Positions 52,252 to 60,975 of a stretch of DNA of 64,000 nucleotides are shown one piece after another. The position numbers were made by a program, and so were the translations under genes. This stretch comes from Phytohabitans aurantiacus. GTDB taxonomy: Bacteria; Actinomycetota; Actinomycetes; Mycobacteriales; Micromonosporaceae. The notes beneath the pieces are model-generated. The model searched no databases, was not told the DNA's origin, and saw only the letters and a program-made list of their open reading frames with translations. The stretch spans positions 124,001 to 188,000 of the forward strand of contig NZ_BSDI01000002.1 in assembly GCF_027923225.1 (NCBI RefSeq), read 5' to 3'. Every line of letters begins with the position of its first letter. The first letter of the stretch is position 1.

Positions 52252-53451
52252 TCAAGGGCTCGCGAAGGTGGCTACCTGCCGGAGCGCGTCGGCGGCCTGG
52301 GGCAGGAAGGACCAGTAGAGCTGGAAGCTTTGGGCTGCCACCGGATACACCTCCAGCCGCGCGTCGACGCCGCAGGCGCGGGCGTGTCGGGCCAGTCGTT
52401 CCGCGTCCGGTAGGCCCTCGTCGCCAGCGGCGGCCTGGATGAGCATCTGCGGCAGGCCGGCGAGGTCGCAGTCGAGCGGATTGAGTACGGGGTCGGTGAC
52501 CGGGTGTCCGCCGAGGTACCGGGCGACGCCGAAGGCCGCGCCGGCGCGGGTGGCGCAGTTCGCCGGCTCGGCCGGTAGCCGCTCCGGGGCCGCTGTGCCG
52601 ATGTCGACATAGGGGGTGAAGAACACGCAACGACCCGGCAGCGGTGACGCCGCGGCCTTGGCACGAAGCAGCATGCACAACGCCAGGCCGGCGCCGGAGG
52701 TGTCGCCGACGAGGAGCACGTCGTCCGGCGCGACGCCACGGTCCAGTAACCACGCGAACGCCGACTCGGCGTCCTCGACCGCCGCGGGGTAGGTGTATTC
52801 GGGGGCGAGCCGGTAGTCGGGCGTGATGACTTCGCCGCGGGTCACCTCGGCCAGCGCGCTCGCCATCGATCGGAAGCCGTACGCGGATCCATTGACGTAG
52901 GCGCCGCCGTGCAGCAGCAGAACCCACCGCGCGGTCGCCTCGGGTGGGGTGGCGACCAGTGCCGGCACGCCGCGGGCGTTGACCGGACGGAACTCGATGC
53001 CCGCCGCGATCGGCAGTTGCGCGTAGTGGCGTTCGGCGGCGTCGCGTAACGCCTCGGTGTCGGCGTAGGTGAGCGTGGCGAACGGCTCGCCCAGCCGCGC
53101 GATGCGGGCGGCGAGTTCACCGCCGATCGAGCGGGTCCGCATGACCAGCTGTTCGAGGTCCCGCAGGATCGCGGGGGCCTGCTCGAGCAGGGCCTGCCCG
53201 GCCAGCGTGAGCGCGACATGGTGGGTGGTCCGGTGCACCAGGACGCAGCCGAGCATTCGTTCCAGCGCGGCGATCAGGCGACTCAGGGACGATTGGGACA
53301 CGAACAGGCGGGCCGCCGCCCGCCCGAAGTTCAGTTCCTCGGCGACGGCGATGAATGCCCGAAGGTGGCGCAGCTCAAGACCCTCTGGCACGGTGGACGG
53401 CGCGGGTGCCGGGTCTCGTTGATCCTCAGGCACCGGACCATCATCCGTCAT
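52252..53451 (-). CDS. LysR-type HTH fused to HSL-like pseudo-hydrolase
   Basis: A 399-residue fusion from ATG 53451. Residues 25-85 are a LysR winged helix (LELRHLRAFIAVAEELNFGR, then SQSSLSRLIAALERMLG). Residues 95-120 form a linker helix. The LysR effector domain is replaced by an HSL-type alpha/beta-hydrolase (160-399): oxyanion HGGAYVNGS (181-189), then G249-D250-T251-S252-G253 where active members have GDSAG, D344, and Gln374 in place of the catalytic His (YPVAAQSFQ). Loss of Ser and His suggests a binding rather than catalytic fold. It is divergent from a reductase/glyoxalase/epoxide hydrolase operon. Confidence 0.88.
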   Translation of the reverse strand: MTDDGPVPEDQRDPAPAPSTVPEGLELRHLRAFIAVAEELNFGRAAARLFVSQSSLSRLIAALERMLGCVLVHRTTHHVALTLAGQALLEQAPAILRDLEQLVMRTRSIGGELAARIARLGEPFATLTYADTEALRDAAERHYAQLPIAAGIEFRPVNARGVPALVATPPEATARWVLLLHGGAYVNGSAYGFRSMASALAEVTRGEVITPDYRLAPEYTYPAAVEDAESAFAWLLDRGVAPDDVLLVGDTSGAGLALCMLLRAKAAASPLPGRCVFFTPYVDIGTAAPERLPAEPANCATRAGAAFGVARYLGGHPVTDPVLNPLDCDLAGLPQMLIQAAAGDEGLPDAERLARHARACGVDARLEVYPVAAQSFQLYWSFLPQAADALRQVATFASP

Positions 53452-53461
53452 CCCGCCGGTG

Positions 53462-53476
53462 ATGCGATTCGCGCAT
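53462..53476. promoter_or_regulatory. LysR-type operator candidate
   Basis: ATGCG-ATTCG-CGCAT is a palindrome holding the T-N11-A core (T 53463 to A 53475) typical of LysR-family sites. It sits in the 84-base gap between the fusion gene and the divergent reductase operon. Confidence 0.6.
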
Positions 53477-53535
53477 GACGGTGGTGCCGATCGCGGCATT
53501 CCATTCCCGGCGATCTTCCCGCAGAGTCGACACAC

Positions 53536-54114
53536 ATGCGCAAACTCTTCTCGTTCCTTGCGGTCAGCGCCGACGGCTATCACGCCGACGATGGGCGGGG
53601 CCTGGGCTGGCAGACGTTCGGCCAGGAGTTCGCCGACTACTCGGTCGAGCAGCTCGACGAGGTCGACACCCTGGTGCTCGGCCGCACCACGTACGAGGAA
53701 CTGTCCGCGTACTGGACCAGCGATCTCGGCCCGCAGTTCGACCCGCGCATCGCCACCCGGATGAACTCGCTCGGCAAGCTGGTCGTCTCCCGCACCTTGG
53801 ATTCAGTGTGGTGGGGTGACTCGCCGGCCAGGACCGCGACCGTCGAGGCGCTCGCCGAGTTCAAGCGGACGCCGGGCAAGGACGCCGCGATCCTCGGCAG
53901 CTCCACGCTGACCGCCGCGCTGCTCCGGGCCGGGCTCGTCGACGAGGTACGCCTGATGATCAATCCGATTATTCTTGGCGGCGGTCTGCGGGCGTTCGAA
54001 GCCGCCGGTACGGTGCCGCTGCACCTGGTCCGAACCCGGCCGTTCACCGCTGGAAACGTCTTGCTGTACTACCGGCCCGAACTGGCTCCGCCAGTAGATT
54101 TGAGGAAACCATGA
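53536..54114 (+). CDS. RibD-C/dihydrofolate-reductase-like protein
   Basis: A 192-residue reductase-like protein: FSFLAVSADGYHADDGRGLG, VLGRTTYEELSAYW, then VDEVRLMINPIILGGGLRAF. It is a homologue of 50912-51490 and probably NADPH-linked. It is the first gene of a three-gene operon with ATGA overlaps, divergent from the LysR-type fusion. Substrate unknown. Confidence 0.88.
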   Translation: MRKLFSFLAVSADGYHADDGRGLGWQTFGQEFADYSVEQLDEVDTLVLGRTTYEELSAYWTSDLGPQFDPRIATRMNSLGKLVVSRTLDSVWWGDSPARTATVEALAEFKRTPGKDAAILGSSTLTAALLRAGLVDEVRLMINPIILGGGLRAFEAAGTVPLHLVRTRPFTAGNVLLYYRPELAPPVDLRKP

Positions 54115-54530
54115 TCAAAGCGTTGAACGAAATCGAGGTCGTCACCTTGTTCGTAGACGATCTGGCATCGACCGGGCACTTCTACACCGGTGTCTTCGGC
54201 CTGGAGGTCGTCTACCAGGACGACGCGTCCTTGCTCGTCAAGCTCGGGCCACTGATGCTCAATCTGCTGCAACGCGAGCGAGCACCCGAGCTGGTCGAAC
54301 CGTCCACTGTGGCAAAGAGCACGGCGGGTGTGCACGCGTTGTTCACGATACGGGTGGCCGACGTCGACGCCGTCTGCGCAGACCTGAAACGCCACGGCGT
54401 AGAACTGCTCAACGGACCCGTCGACCGCCCCTGGGGCCGCCGCACGGCCGCGTTCGCGGATCCGGCGGGCAACGTGTGGGAGGTGGCCCAGGTACTCGAC
54501 GGTGACCAGCCCGAGAACAGCGCGACGTGA
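54111..54530 (+). CDS. VOC/glyoxalase-superfamily protein
   Basis: A 139-residue vicinal-oxygen-chelate fold, with VVTLFVDDLASTGHFYTGVF at the start, then GLEVVYQDDASLLVKLGPLM and GVELLNGPVDRPWGRRTAAF, ending DPAGNVWEVAQVL. VOC proteins may be dioxygenases, isomerases or drug-binding resistance proteins. Metal ligands are not obvious in full. It is translationally coupled to both neighbours (ATGA at 54111 and GTGA at 54527). Confidence 0.88.
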   Translation: MIKALNEIEVVTLFVDDLASTGHFYTGVFGLEVVYQDDASLLVKLGPLMLNLLQRERAPELVEPSTVAKSTAGVHALFTIRVADVDAVCADLKRHGVELLNGPVDRPWGRRTAAFADPAGNVWEVAQVLDGDQPENSAT

Positions 54531-55690
54531 CCGATCTGGGCATGCAACGACGCGACGACATTGTTCCGTTCACGATCCTGGTGCCCGATAGCGACCTTGC
54601 CGACCTCCGTGACCGGTTGGTGAAGGCACGCTGGGCGCCCGAGCCGGTCGGTGGAGGTGAGTCGTACGGCGTCTCCCGCACCCGGATGCGAGAGCTCGTT
54701 GAGTACTGGGCAACCGGGTACGACTGGCGGCGGTGGGAAGAAAGGCTCAATCGGTACGCCCAATACACCACGACGATCGACGGAACCAATGTGCACTTCC
54801 TCCACGTCCGCTCGACCGAGCGGCATGCGTTGCCCTTGATCCTCAGCCACGGCTGGCCCGGATCCGTCGTCGAGTTCCTGGATGTGCTCGGGCCGCTGAG
54901 CGAGCCGGGAAAGCACGGCCTCGATCCCGCGATCGCCTTCGACCTGGTAATCCCTTCACTGCCCGGCTTCGCCTGGTCCGGTCCGACCCCCGACACCGGA
55001 TGGGGACCGCGGCGAATCGCCCGCGCGTGGGCGACCCTCATGGACCGCCTCGGCTACCGCCGCTACGGCGCGGTCGGCAACGACTGGGGAGCGCACATCT
55101 CACCCGAACTCGGCCGGGTGGCTCCCGACGCCGTCGTCGGCGCGCACGTGACGCAGCTGTTCTCCTTTCCTGACGGCGAGTGGCTGTCATACCCGCCCAG
55201 CGTCGAGCCGGACCTCGGCCAACTCACCCCCGAAGACCGGATGGCACTCGACGGGCTCCGCACGGTTCAACGAACCGCCGGCTCCTACGCTTACGTCCAC
55301 GCTCAGCAACCCCATACCCTCGGATTCGCCCTCACTGACTCGCCGATCGGTTTGCTCGCGTGGAACAGCCGGGCCATGGACGACCTCGATCCCGAGACGC
55401 TGCTCACCCACATCAGCATCTACTGGCTAACCGGCACTGCCACATCCGCTTTGCGCATTTACGCCGAGCACCACCGGCAAGCACCGGTCGCCAGCCCGAC
55501 GACACTGCCGATCGGGCTGGCCCAGTTTCGCCACGACATCCACCCGATCAGAGCGTGCGCCGACCGCGACCATGCCAACGTCGTGTCCTGGAACACATAC
55601 GACGAAGGCGGCCACTACGCCGCTCACCAGGCACCCGAGCTCCTCACCCGCGACATCCGCGCCTTCTTCGGCGACCACATGCGGGAATGA
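54527..55690 (+). CDS. Epoxide hydrolase, microsomal type
   Basis: A 387-residue alpha/beta-hydrolase. The N-terminal EHN region (PFTILVPDSDLADLRDRLVK, then ARW) is typical. HGWPGS (109-113) provides the oxyanion hole, the nucleophile D186 is in GNDWGA, and H363 is in GGHYAAHQAP. It would open an epoxide to a diol. It lies in the operon controlled by the LysR-type fusion, so a small epoxide or its product may be the sensed ligand. That link is inferred. Confidence 0.92.
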   Translation: MTDLGMQRRDDIVPFTILVPDSDLADLRDRLVKARWAPEPVGGGESYGVSRTRMRELVEYWATGYDWRRWEERLNRYAQYTTTIDGTNVHFLHVRSTERHALPLILSHGWPGSVVEFLDVLGPLSEPGKHGLDPAIAFDLVIPSLPGFAWSGPTPDTGWGPRRIARAWATLMDRLGYRRYGAVGNDWGAHISPELGRVAPDAVVGAHVTQLFSFPDGEWLSYPPSVEPDLGQLTPEDRMALDGLRTVQRTAGSYAYVHAQQPHTLGFALTDSPIGLLAWNSRAMDDLDPETLLTHISIYWLTGTATSALRIYAEHHRQAPVASPTTLPIGLAQFRHDIHPIRACADRDHANVVSWNTYDEGGHYAAHQAPELLTRDIRAFFGDHMRE

Positions 55691-55749
55691 AGATTCCGCT
55701 CCGGGCCACGCCGGCACCCTAAATAGATCCAAACAAAGAGAGACGTGAC

Positions 55750-55782
55750 CTACCGCGACGCGCGCGGCGGACGCCGCGGTAG
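55750..55782. terminator. Convergent terminator
   Basis: CTACCGCG (55750-55757) and CGCGGTAG (55775-55782) form an 8-base-pair stem, with further G+C-rich pairing inside. It lies between the convergent epoxide hydrolase and S1 protease genes. Confidence 0.6.
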
Positions 55783-55813
55783 CTCAAGCCCGATCCTGAA
55801 CCTGACCGGCAAG

Positions 55814-57238
55814 TCAGATGTGCTTGACGGCTCCGGGGAAGGACTTCTCGGCAACCCGGATATCGCTGAAGAACAGGGTGCATGTGGAGTTGTACTTCCC
55901 GCCGCCGCTGAGGATGCCGCGCGCGGTGACCCTGCCGTCGGACCGGATCGAGTAGATCGGGCCGCCCGAGTCGCCCTCGGCGGCGCAGGTTCCGGTCTTC
56001 TTCGCGTACGCCAGGTTGCGTCCCAGCGTGCCGCCGACGTATCGCACATTGGTGCTGCCGTCGGCGACCTTCCAGCCGCACAGCTCACCGGTCACGCTGC
56101 CGCCGGAGCACGCCTTGTCGCCCTTCTTGGGTGACTTGCTCGCGACCCCGTTGATTGTCCTCGACGTGTTGGAAGCGGCGCCGCCGACGTAGACGCTGTA
56201 ACCAGACGCGTACGGATAGAACAGCTGGACCAGCGAGACGTCGCCGGTGTAGTACGACTGGCCGTCGATTTTGACCGAGCCGGTGTCGTTCTTCCAACCG
56301 TCTTCGCGGACCACCCCTACGATGTCGGTGTTGTAGCGGGGCATCCAGGTGTAGGTGTTCAGCCCGGTGCAGTGTCCGGCGGTGATGAAGTAGTCGGCGC
56401 CGTTGTATCTCCACGGGAAGCCGATCGTGCAGTGCCAGCGGGTGGTGCCTCCGGTCGAGGTGGTCGCGCGCGAGCCGCCCCAGAACGGTGACGAGTCGGA
56501 CTGGCGGCTCAGCAACGTCGGCTGCTGCTCATCGGTCAGCAGCAGCGCGAGCTCGTCGGCGGCGTACCGGCTGGCCAGGGCGGTGCGCAGCTCCTCGGTG
56601 ACGGTGGAGGCTTTGACCAGTACACGATTGGTCTCGGCGTCGATGAACGTCGCCCAAATGTTCTCCACCCCGGGCACGTCGCTGGTCAGCACGTCGTCCT
56701 TGACCGCGCTCAATGCGCTGTTGCTGTATTTCACGACCGGCGTACTCGGGTAGTAGAACCGGGGGAAGGTCGCCTCCGCCGCCGTGGTCTGCGGCGCGGC
56801 GGAGGCCGTCGCGGCCTCTTCTTCCTTGCCCTCGGTCGTGCCGGGCGCGGTCGCGTCGTCGGTGCCTTCGTCGGGCAGCGTGCTGAGGTCGACCGCGATC
56901 GTGCCGGCGGCGTACGCCACCTTTGTGCTGTCGGCGGTCGAGACGACCGGCGCGACGATCCGGCCGGTGGCGCGCGCGACGTATGGGGGCGCCAGGTTCT
57001 CCGGGTCCTCGTCGGCGCGGACTTCGGCTTTGTCCAAAGCCGTCGCCAGGTCGGCTGGGAGCTGGTCGAGGCCGTCGGTCGGGTCGACCGTGATGACGGC
57101 GACCTGGGTATCGGTCGCTGGCTGGGCGGTCGTGACGGCGGCGAGTCCAGCGGGCGGGTCGACCCAGACCAGCGCCGCGGAGGCGAGCAGGCTCAGGCAC
57201 ACGGCCCGGCCCATCCTCCGGTAGATGCGTGTCTTCAC
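55814..57238 (-). CDS. Secreted S1-family serine protease
   Basis: A 474-residue exported protease from GTG 57238, after GGGAG. The signal peptide ends LAAVT. A propeptide-like region to about residue 260 is Ala/Thr-rich. The chymotrypsin-fold domain has His in TAGHC, probable Asp in YTGDVSLVQ and Ser in EGDSGGP, and disulphide cysteines. It resembles streptogrisin/alpha-lytic-type enzymes, which need a pro-region for folding. It likely acts outside the cell on peptides or proteins. Confidence 0.92.
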   Translation of the reverse strand: MKTRIYRRMGRAVCLSLLASAALVWVDPPAGLAAVTTAQPATDTQVAVITVDPTDGLDQLPADLATALDKAEVRADEDPENLAPPYVARATGRIVAPVVSTADSTKVAYAAGTIAVDLSTLPDEGTDDATAPGTTEGKEEEAATASAAPQTTAAEATFPRFYYPSTPVVKYSNSALSAVKDDVLTSDVPGVENIWATFIDAETNRVLVKASTVTEELRTALASRYAADELALLLTDEQQPTLLSRQSDSSPFWGGSRATTSTGGTTRWHCTIGFPWRYNGADYFITAGHCTGLNTYTWMPRYNTDIVGVVREDGWKNDTGSVKIDGQSYYTGDVSLVQLFYPYASGYSVYVGGAASNTSRTINGVASKSPKKGDKACSGGSVTGELCGWKVADGSTNVRYVGGTLGRNLAYAKKTGTCAAEGDSGGPIYSIRSDGRVTARGILSGGGKYNSTCTLFFSDIRVAEKSFPGAVKHI

Positions 57239-57436
57239 GCGAGATGCTCCCGTACAAAAGAGGCGGCCGCGCCTGCCGCGGCCACCGACGACCACGAGCC
57301 TGGCGGACGGAAACATCACCCGGGTATCGCCCGGCCATCACCGGCGCGCGGCTTCGCGAGTCATACCTGGGTACGGGTGTGGGACCGTACCTCGGAGTGA
57401 CGTGCCGCCTGACCATCTTCTTCTACCGTCCTGCGA

Positions 57437-57694
57437 GTGAAGAGGATCGCCATGGGTGTTGGGTTGCTGCTTGGTCTGTACCTGATCGTTCGGGCTGTCG
57501 CCGAGCCGTTCGTCATCGACATGACAGATCCGGCCACCTATCGGTTGGATTGGGGTGGTCCCAGCTTGGCCGGCGTGCTGCTCGTCCACTGTGGACCAGG
57601 AGTGGTTTCCGCCGTGCTGATAGGGCTGTGGGTGCGTGCACAGCGTCGACGCCGTGCGGCACGCGAGGCGCAATCCGGCCGATTGGTGGGCTAA
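57437..57694 (+). CDS. Small membrane protein
   Basis: An 85-residue protein with two hydrophobic segments (MGVGLLLGLYLIVRAVAEPF; LLVHCGPGVVSAVLIGLWV) and a basic C-terminus RAQRRRRAAREAQ. No family is recognised. Its stop overlaps the convergent oxidoreductase gene by four bases. Coding is likely from the start context and hydrophobic pattern. Confidence 0.65.
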   Translation: MKRIAMGVGLLLGLYLIVRAVAEPFVIDMTDPATYRLDWGGPSLAGVLLVHCGPGVVSAVLIGLWVRAQRRRRAAREAQSGRLVG

Positions 57695-58674
57695 GCCGGG
57701 ATCAGCAGGATACGGCCGGTGTGAGAGCGAGTCTCGATGAGTTCGTGTGCGGCTGCGGCCTGGGTGAGTGGGAGGCTCGCGTGCACGGTGGTGCGCAGCT
57801 GGCCCGCCTCGAACAGATCGGCGAGCTCGGCTGTCTCGCGGCGTGCCTGGTCCGGGTCGGCGCGGCGCCAGGCGGTGAGGTTGAAGCCGGTGACAGATCG
57901 CAGCGCGAACAGCTTGGCGACGGGGATCTGTTCCAGTTCTCCGGTCGCGGCGCCGTAGACGACGGCGCGGCCGAAGGGCGCCAGCAGGTCGAGGCTGGAT
58001 CGCAGGACCGGTCCACCGACCGCGTCGAGGACGACGTCGACACCGTCCGGGGCGGCTGCGCGGACCTGGTCGGGCCAGTCGGCTTGTGTGTAATCGATGG
58101 CGACGTCGGCACCGACGCTCCGGACAAAGTCGAGCTTGCGTGACGATCGGGCCGTACCGATGACGGTGCCGGCACCGAAGAGCTTGGCGAGTTGCACGGC
58201 GAGGTGCCCGATGCCGCCAGCGGCGGCATGGACCAGGACGGTGTCGCCCGAGCTCAGCCGAGCGGCGCGAAGGATCCGTAGGGCGACGGGGCCGCTCATG
58301 GCGAGCATGGTGGCGTCACCGGAGTCGAGGTGGTCGGAGACGGCGGCGAGCCAGGACGCGTCGGCGACGACATAGTCCGCGTACGCGTCCTCGGCAAGCG
58401 CGGCGACCCGCCGGCCCACCAGCTGCGGGTCGACACCAGGGCCGGTCCGGGCGACCGTGCCGACGACGTCCCCGGTCGGCCGACCGGGCAGGGGGCGCTG
58501 GAAGATGCTGCCGCTGCCCGGTCCCCGGCGGAACCGGGTGTCGACGAAGTTGACGCCGATCGCCTCGGCTCGCAGCAGTACCTGACCCGCCCGCGGAACG
58601 GGCTGGTCGACGTCTTCGACGGTCAGCACCTCAGGCCCGCCGTACTCGTAATAGCGGACGCGTCGCATGGCCAC
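57691..58674 (-). CDS. Quinone oxidoreductase-like dehydrogenase
   Basis: A 327-residue medium-chain reductase: YEYGGPEVLTVEDVDQPVPR, then VHAAAGGIGHLAVQLAKLFG and the end HTGRILLIPA. It lacks structural zinc cysteines, as in QOR-type enzymes. It is divergent from a TetR gene with a perfect operator between them, so it is probably induced by a quinone or electrophile ligand. It is close in type to 16050-16955. Confidence 0.9.
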   Translation of the reverse strand: MAMRRVRYYEYGGPEVLTVEDVDQPVPRAGQVLLRAEAIGVNFVDTRFRRGPGSGSIFQRPLPGRPTGDVVGTVARTGPGVDPQLVGRRVAALAEDAYADYVVADASWLAAVSDHLDSGDATMLAMSGPVALRILRAARLSSGDTVLVHAAAGGIGHLAVQLAKLFGAGTVIGTARSSRKLDFVRSVGADVAIDYTQADWPDQVRAAAPDGVDVVLDAVGGPVLRSSLDLLAPFGRAVVYGAATGELEQIPVAKLFALRSVTGFNLTAWRRADPDQARRETAELADLFEAGQLRTTVHASLPLTQAAAAHELIETRSHTGRILLIPA

Positions 58675-58685
58675 CCCACACCTAG

Positions 58686-58737
58686 ACTGGACCGGTAGTC
58701 AACTTCCGACAGGACGCTACTGGACCGGCGGTCCAGT
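58686..58737. promoter_or_regulatory. TetR operator copies
   Basis: The perfect 19-base palindrome ACTGGACCGGCGGTCCAGT (58719-58737) and a partial copy ACTGGACCGGTAGTC (58686-58700) lie in the divergent gap between the oxidoreductase and TetR genes. Confidence 0.8.
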
Positions 58738-58751
58738 TGTCGAGGTGTGTG

Positions 58752-59381
58752 ATGACCGAACCCGAACGACTCCGCGCCGACGCGGTCCGCAACCGCACGG
58801 CCATCCTGCGCGCCACCGAGGAGTTGCTGACCCGATATCACCCGCAGCAGATCTCGATGGAACAGATAGCCGCGGCGGCCGGCGTCGGCAAGGGAACGGT
58901 GTTCCACCGCTTCGGCAGCCGGTACGGGCTCATGCGCGCGCTCATGCAGGAACGCGCGCAAGACCTGGAGTCCGCGATCACCGCCGGTCCGCCGCCGCTG
59001 GGCCAAGGCGCCCCGCCCCGCGTACGACTGCTGGCCTTCCTCACCGCGGTGGTCGACCTGGTCGCCCGCAACAAGGGCCTGCTCGCCGCCCTCGGCCCCG
59101 CGGCGCCCGTCACCACCGCGCCCGTCACCACCGCCTCCGCCTCCGTCACCACCGTGCCGGAACAGGAGCCGCGCGAAGCGCATCCGGTATACAAATCGTG
59201 GCACGGCCACATCAGCCAACTGGTTTACCAGCAACGGCAGGACCTCGACGCCGACATGCTCGCCCACGTCCTGCTCGCCACGCTGCACAGCGAACCAATC
59301 CTGAACGCACTGCAGCGTGGCGACGGAAACCGCCTCGACCGGACGTTGCGCGACCTGGTGACCGGCCTGTTGCCCGAGTGA
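58752..59381 (+). CDS. TetR-family repressor
   Basis: A 209-residue regulator from ATG 58752 behind GAGGTG. The HTH is HPQQISMEQIAAAAGVGKGT, then VFHRFGSRYGLMRALM. The C-terminal domain has a Thr/Ala-rich segment (PVTTAPVTTASASVTTV). It probably represses the divergent quinone oxidoreductase and itself through the ACTGGACCG palindromes. Confidence 0.92.
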   Translation: MTEPERLRADAVRNRTAILRATEELLTRYHPQQISMEQIAAAAGVGKGTVFHRFGSRYGLMRALMQERAQDLESAITAGPPPLGQGAPPRVRLLAFLTAVVDLVARNKGLLAALGPAAPVTTAPVTTASASVTTVPEQEPREAHPVYKSWHGHISQLVYQQRQDLDADMLAHVLLATLHSEPILNALQRGDGNRLDRTLRDLVTGLLPE

Positions 59382-59410
59382 GGTCCACAATGGCCGGCGG
59401 CCGGGGGGTC

Positions 59411-60925
59411 TTACGGCCGGGCGGGTCGAAGCGTCGGCCCCTTGGGGTAGCTGTCGTATCTTCCGATGCTGACGGTGGTTGTGGATGAGCCATTGGCGGT
59501 GATCAGTCGGTTGTCGGCCACGGGCCAGAGCCGACCGTCGTCGAGAACGTAGCCGGCCGGTCTGCCGGCGGCGGTGATGGCCGGTACGCCGGTGTGCAGG
59601 GAGGCGCCGTACGGGATTTGGTGGAATGTTTGCGACGAGACGTTCACCCGGTTGCCGGTCAGGGCGGTGTAGACGCCGAGTTGCTGTATCTGTAGGCGTT
59701 GGCCGCCGGTGATGTATGTGGCGGGCAGGCCGGGGCTTTCGATTCCGTAGCCATTGAACAGGGCGGCTACCTGAGAGTTGGTCAGCTGACCGCAGGTGCT
59801 GCCGGTGAGCAGGTCGAAGCCGAAGTGGCCCAGGGTGTGCGGTGGTTCGTTGGCGGTGGACTGGATGACGTCGATGGGGATCCGGCCGCATTCACCCTGC
59901 GAGGTGACGGCCGCGTGTTTGTCGGGTTTGGAGATGAGGGCGGGGCCTTCGGTATAGGTGCCGCGCAGCAGTCCGTTGGGGTACGGGTGGACGCGCAGGT
60001 CGTCGCGGTCCAGGAATTCCAGAACCGAGCCGGTCGAGTTCGGGCCGTTGCTGGCGACGATGAACGCCCGCAGTACGTCGGAGTACTGCCAGTCGACGGA
60101 GAAGCCGTTGAGTACCGAGAAGCTGCGGTCATTGTCGGCGGTTCGTGGTTGCCAGCCGGTCGCGGTGAACACGTCGACGCCACTTTGGAAGGTGGGGTCG
60201 GCGGAGCGCCAGGCGAACTGCCCGGCACCGTTGTCCAGCGCGCCGCTGGCGGTGGTGTCGGTGAAAAGCAGGTAGAACAAGCCATCCAGGTGGACGACGC
60301 TGGGCTGGCCGGCGCCGTACCGGTTGGCTCGGTCGACCTCGAAGGCGGGGCCGATGATGGGCTGTCCCTGGTTGAGCCGGCGCCATTGGATTCCGTCGGT
60401 GCTGGTGGCCACGCCGATCTGTGTCAGGGCCGGCGAACCGTCCCGGGAACCGCCGTAGTACATGTAGTAAGCGCCGTCGACCCGCACCACAGACGGGTCA
60501 CACGTGTGCTGATCCCAGCCGCTCGCCGTGCCGTCGAAGACCCGCCACGGCTGGCCTCCGCCGGGCGCCCGGAAGGGTCCGCCGGGTGAGGTGGATTCGG
60601 CGTACAGGATGTCATCGCCGGGGACGGTCCCGCCCGTGAGTTGGCTGCACCACCACATCCGGTACGGGCCGTCCGCCATCACCGACGGGGCGTAGTCGTA
60701 CACATTCCGGCTGATCAGCCCGCTGGGATGCGAACGATACGCGTCAGTGGGCAGCGCGCCGGACACGTCGGCGGCCGCGATGCCGGCCGTCGACCCGACG
60801 TATCCGGTGAGCAGAAGCGTTGCCAGCAGTGCGAGCCGTCTCCGCCGGCGGGTGCGTGGCCGGCCAGGCAGGACAGCGACAGTCCTATTAGGTCTCACGA
60901 TGCGGGTCCTTCCCCGTGATGGCAT
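59411..60925 (-). CDS. Secreted GH43-like protein
   Basis: A 504-residue exported protein with a long basic N-terminus and hydrophobic signal (LALLATLLLTGYVGSTAGIA). It has beta-propeller features: DYAPSVMADGPYRMWWCSQL, HTCDPSVVRVDGAYYMYYGG and GAGQPSVVHLDGLFYLLFTD. The DPSVV repeats resemble GH43/GH32-type five-bladed propellers, with D in position as base. The C-terminal 200 residues are unassigned. It may cut a glycan outside the cell; activity is not certain. Confidence 0.75.
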   Translation of the reverse strand: MPSRGRTRIVRPNRTVAVLPGRPRTRRRRRLALLATLLLTGYVGSTAGIAAADVSGALPTDAYRSHPSGLISRNVYDYAPSVMADGPYRMWWCSQLTGGTVPGDDILYAESTSPGGPFRAPGGGQPWRVFDGTASGWDQHTCDPSVVRVDGAYYMYYGGSRDGSPALTQIGVATSTDGIQWRRLNQGQPIIGPAFEVDRANRYGAGQPSVVHLDGLFYLLFTDTTASGALDNGAGQFAWRSADPTFQSGVDVFTATGWQPRTADNDRSFSVLNGFSVDWQYSDVLRAFIVASNGPNSTGSVLEFLDRDDLRVHPYPNGLLRGTYTEGPALISKPDKHAAVTSQGECGRIPIDVIQSTANEPPHTLGHFGFDLLTGSTCGQLTNSQVAALFNGYGIESPGLPATYITGGQRLQIQQLGVYTALTGNRVNVSSQTFHQIPYGASLHTGVPAITAAGRPAGYVLDDGRLWPVADNRLITANGSSTTTVSIGRYDSYPKGPTLRPARP

Positions 60926-60975
60926 ATGCAGATGCCATCTAACGGGGTGCCGCTGTCATTTCGCTGACGCGGGCA

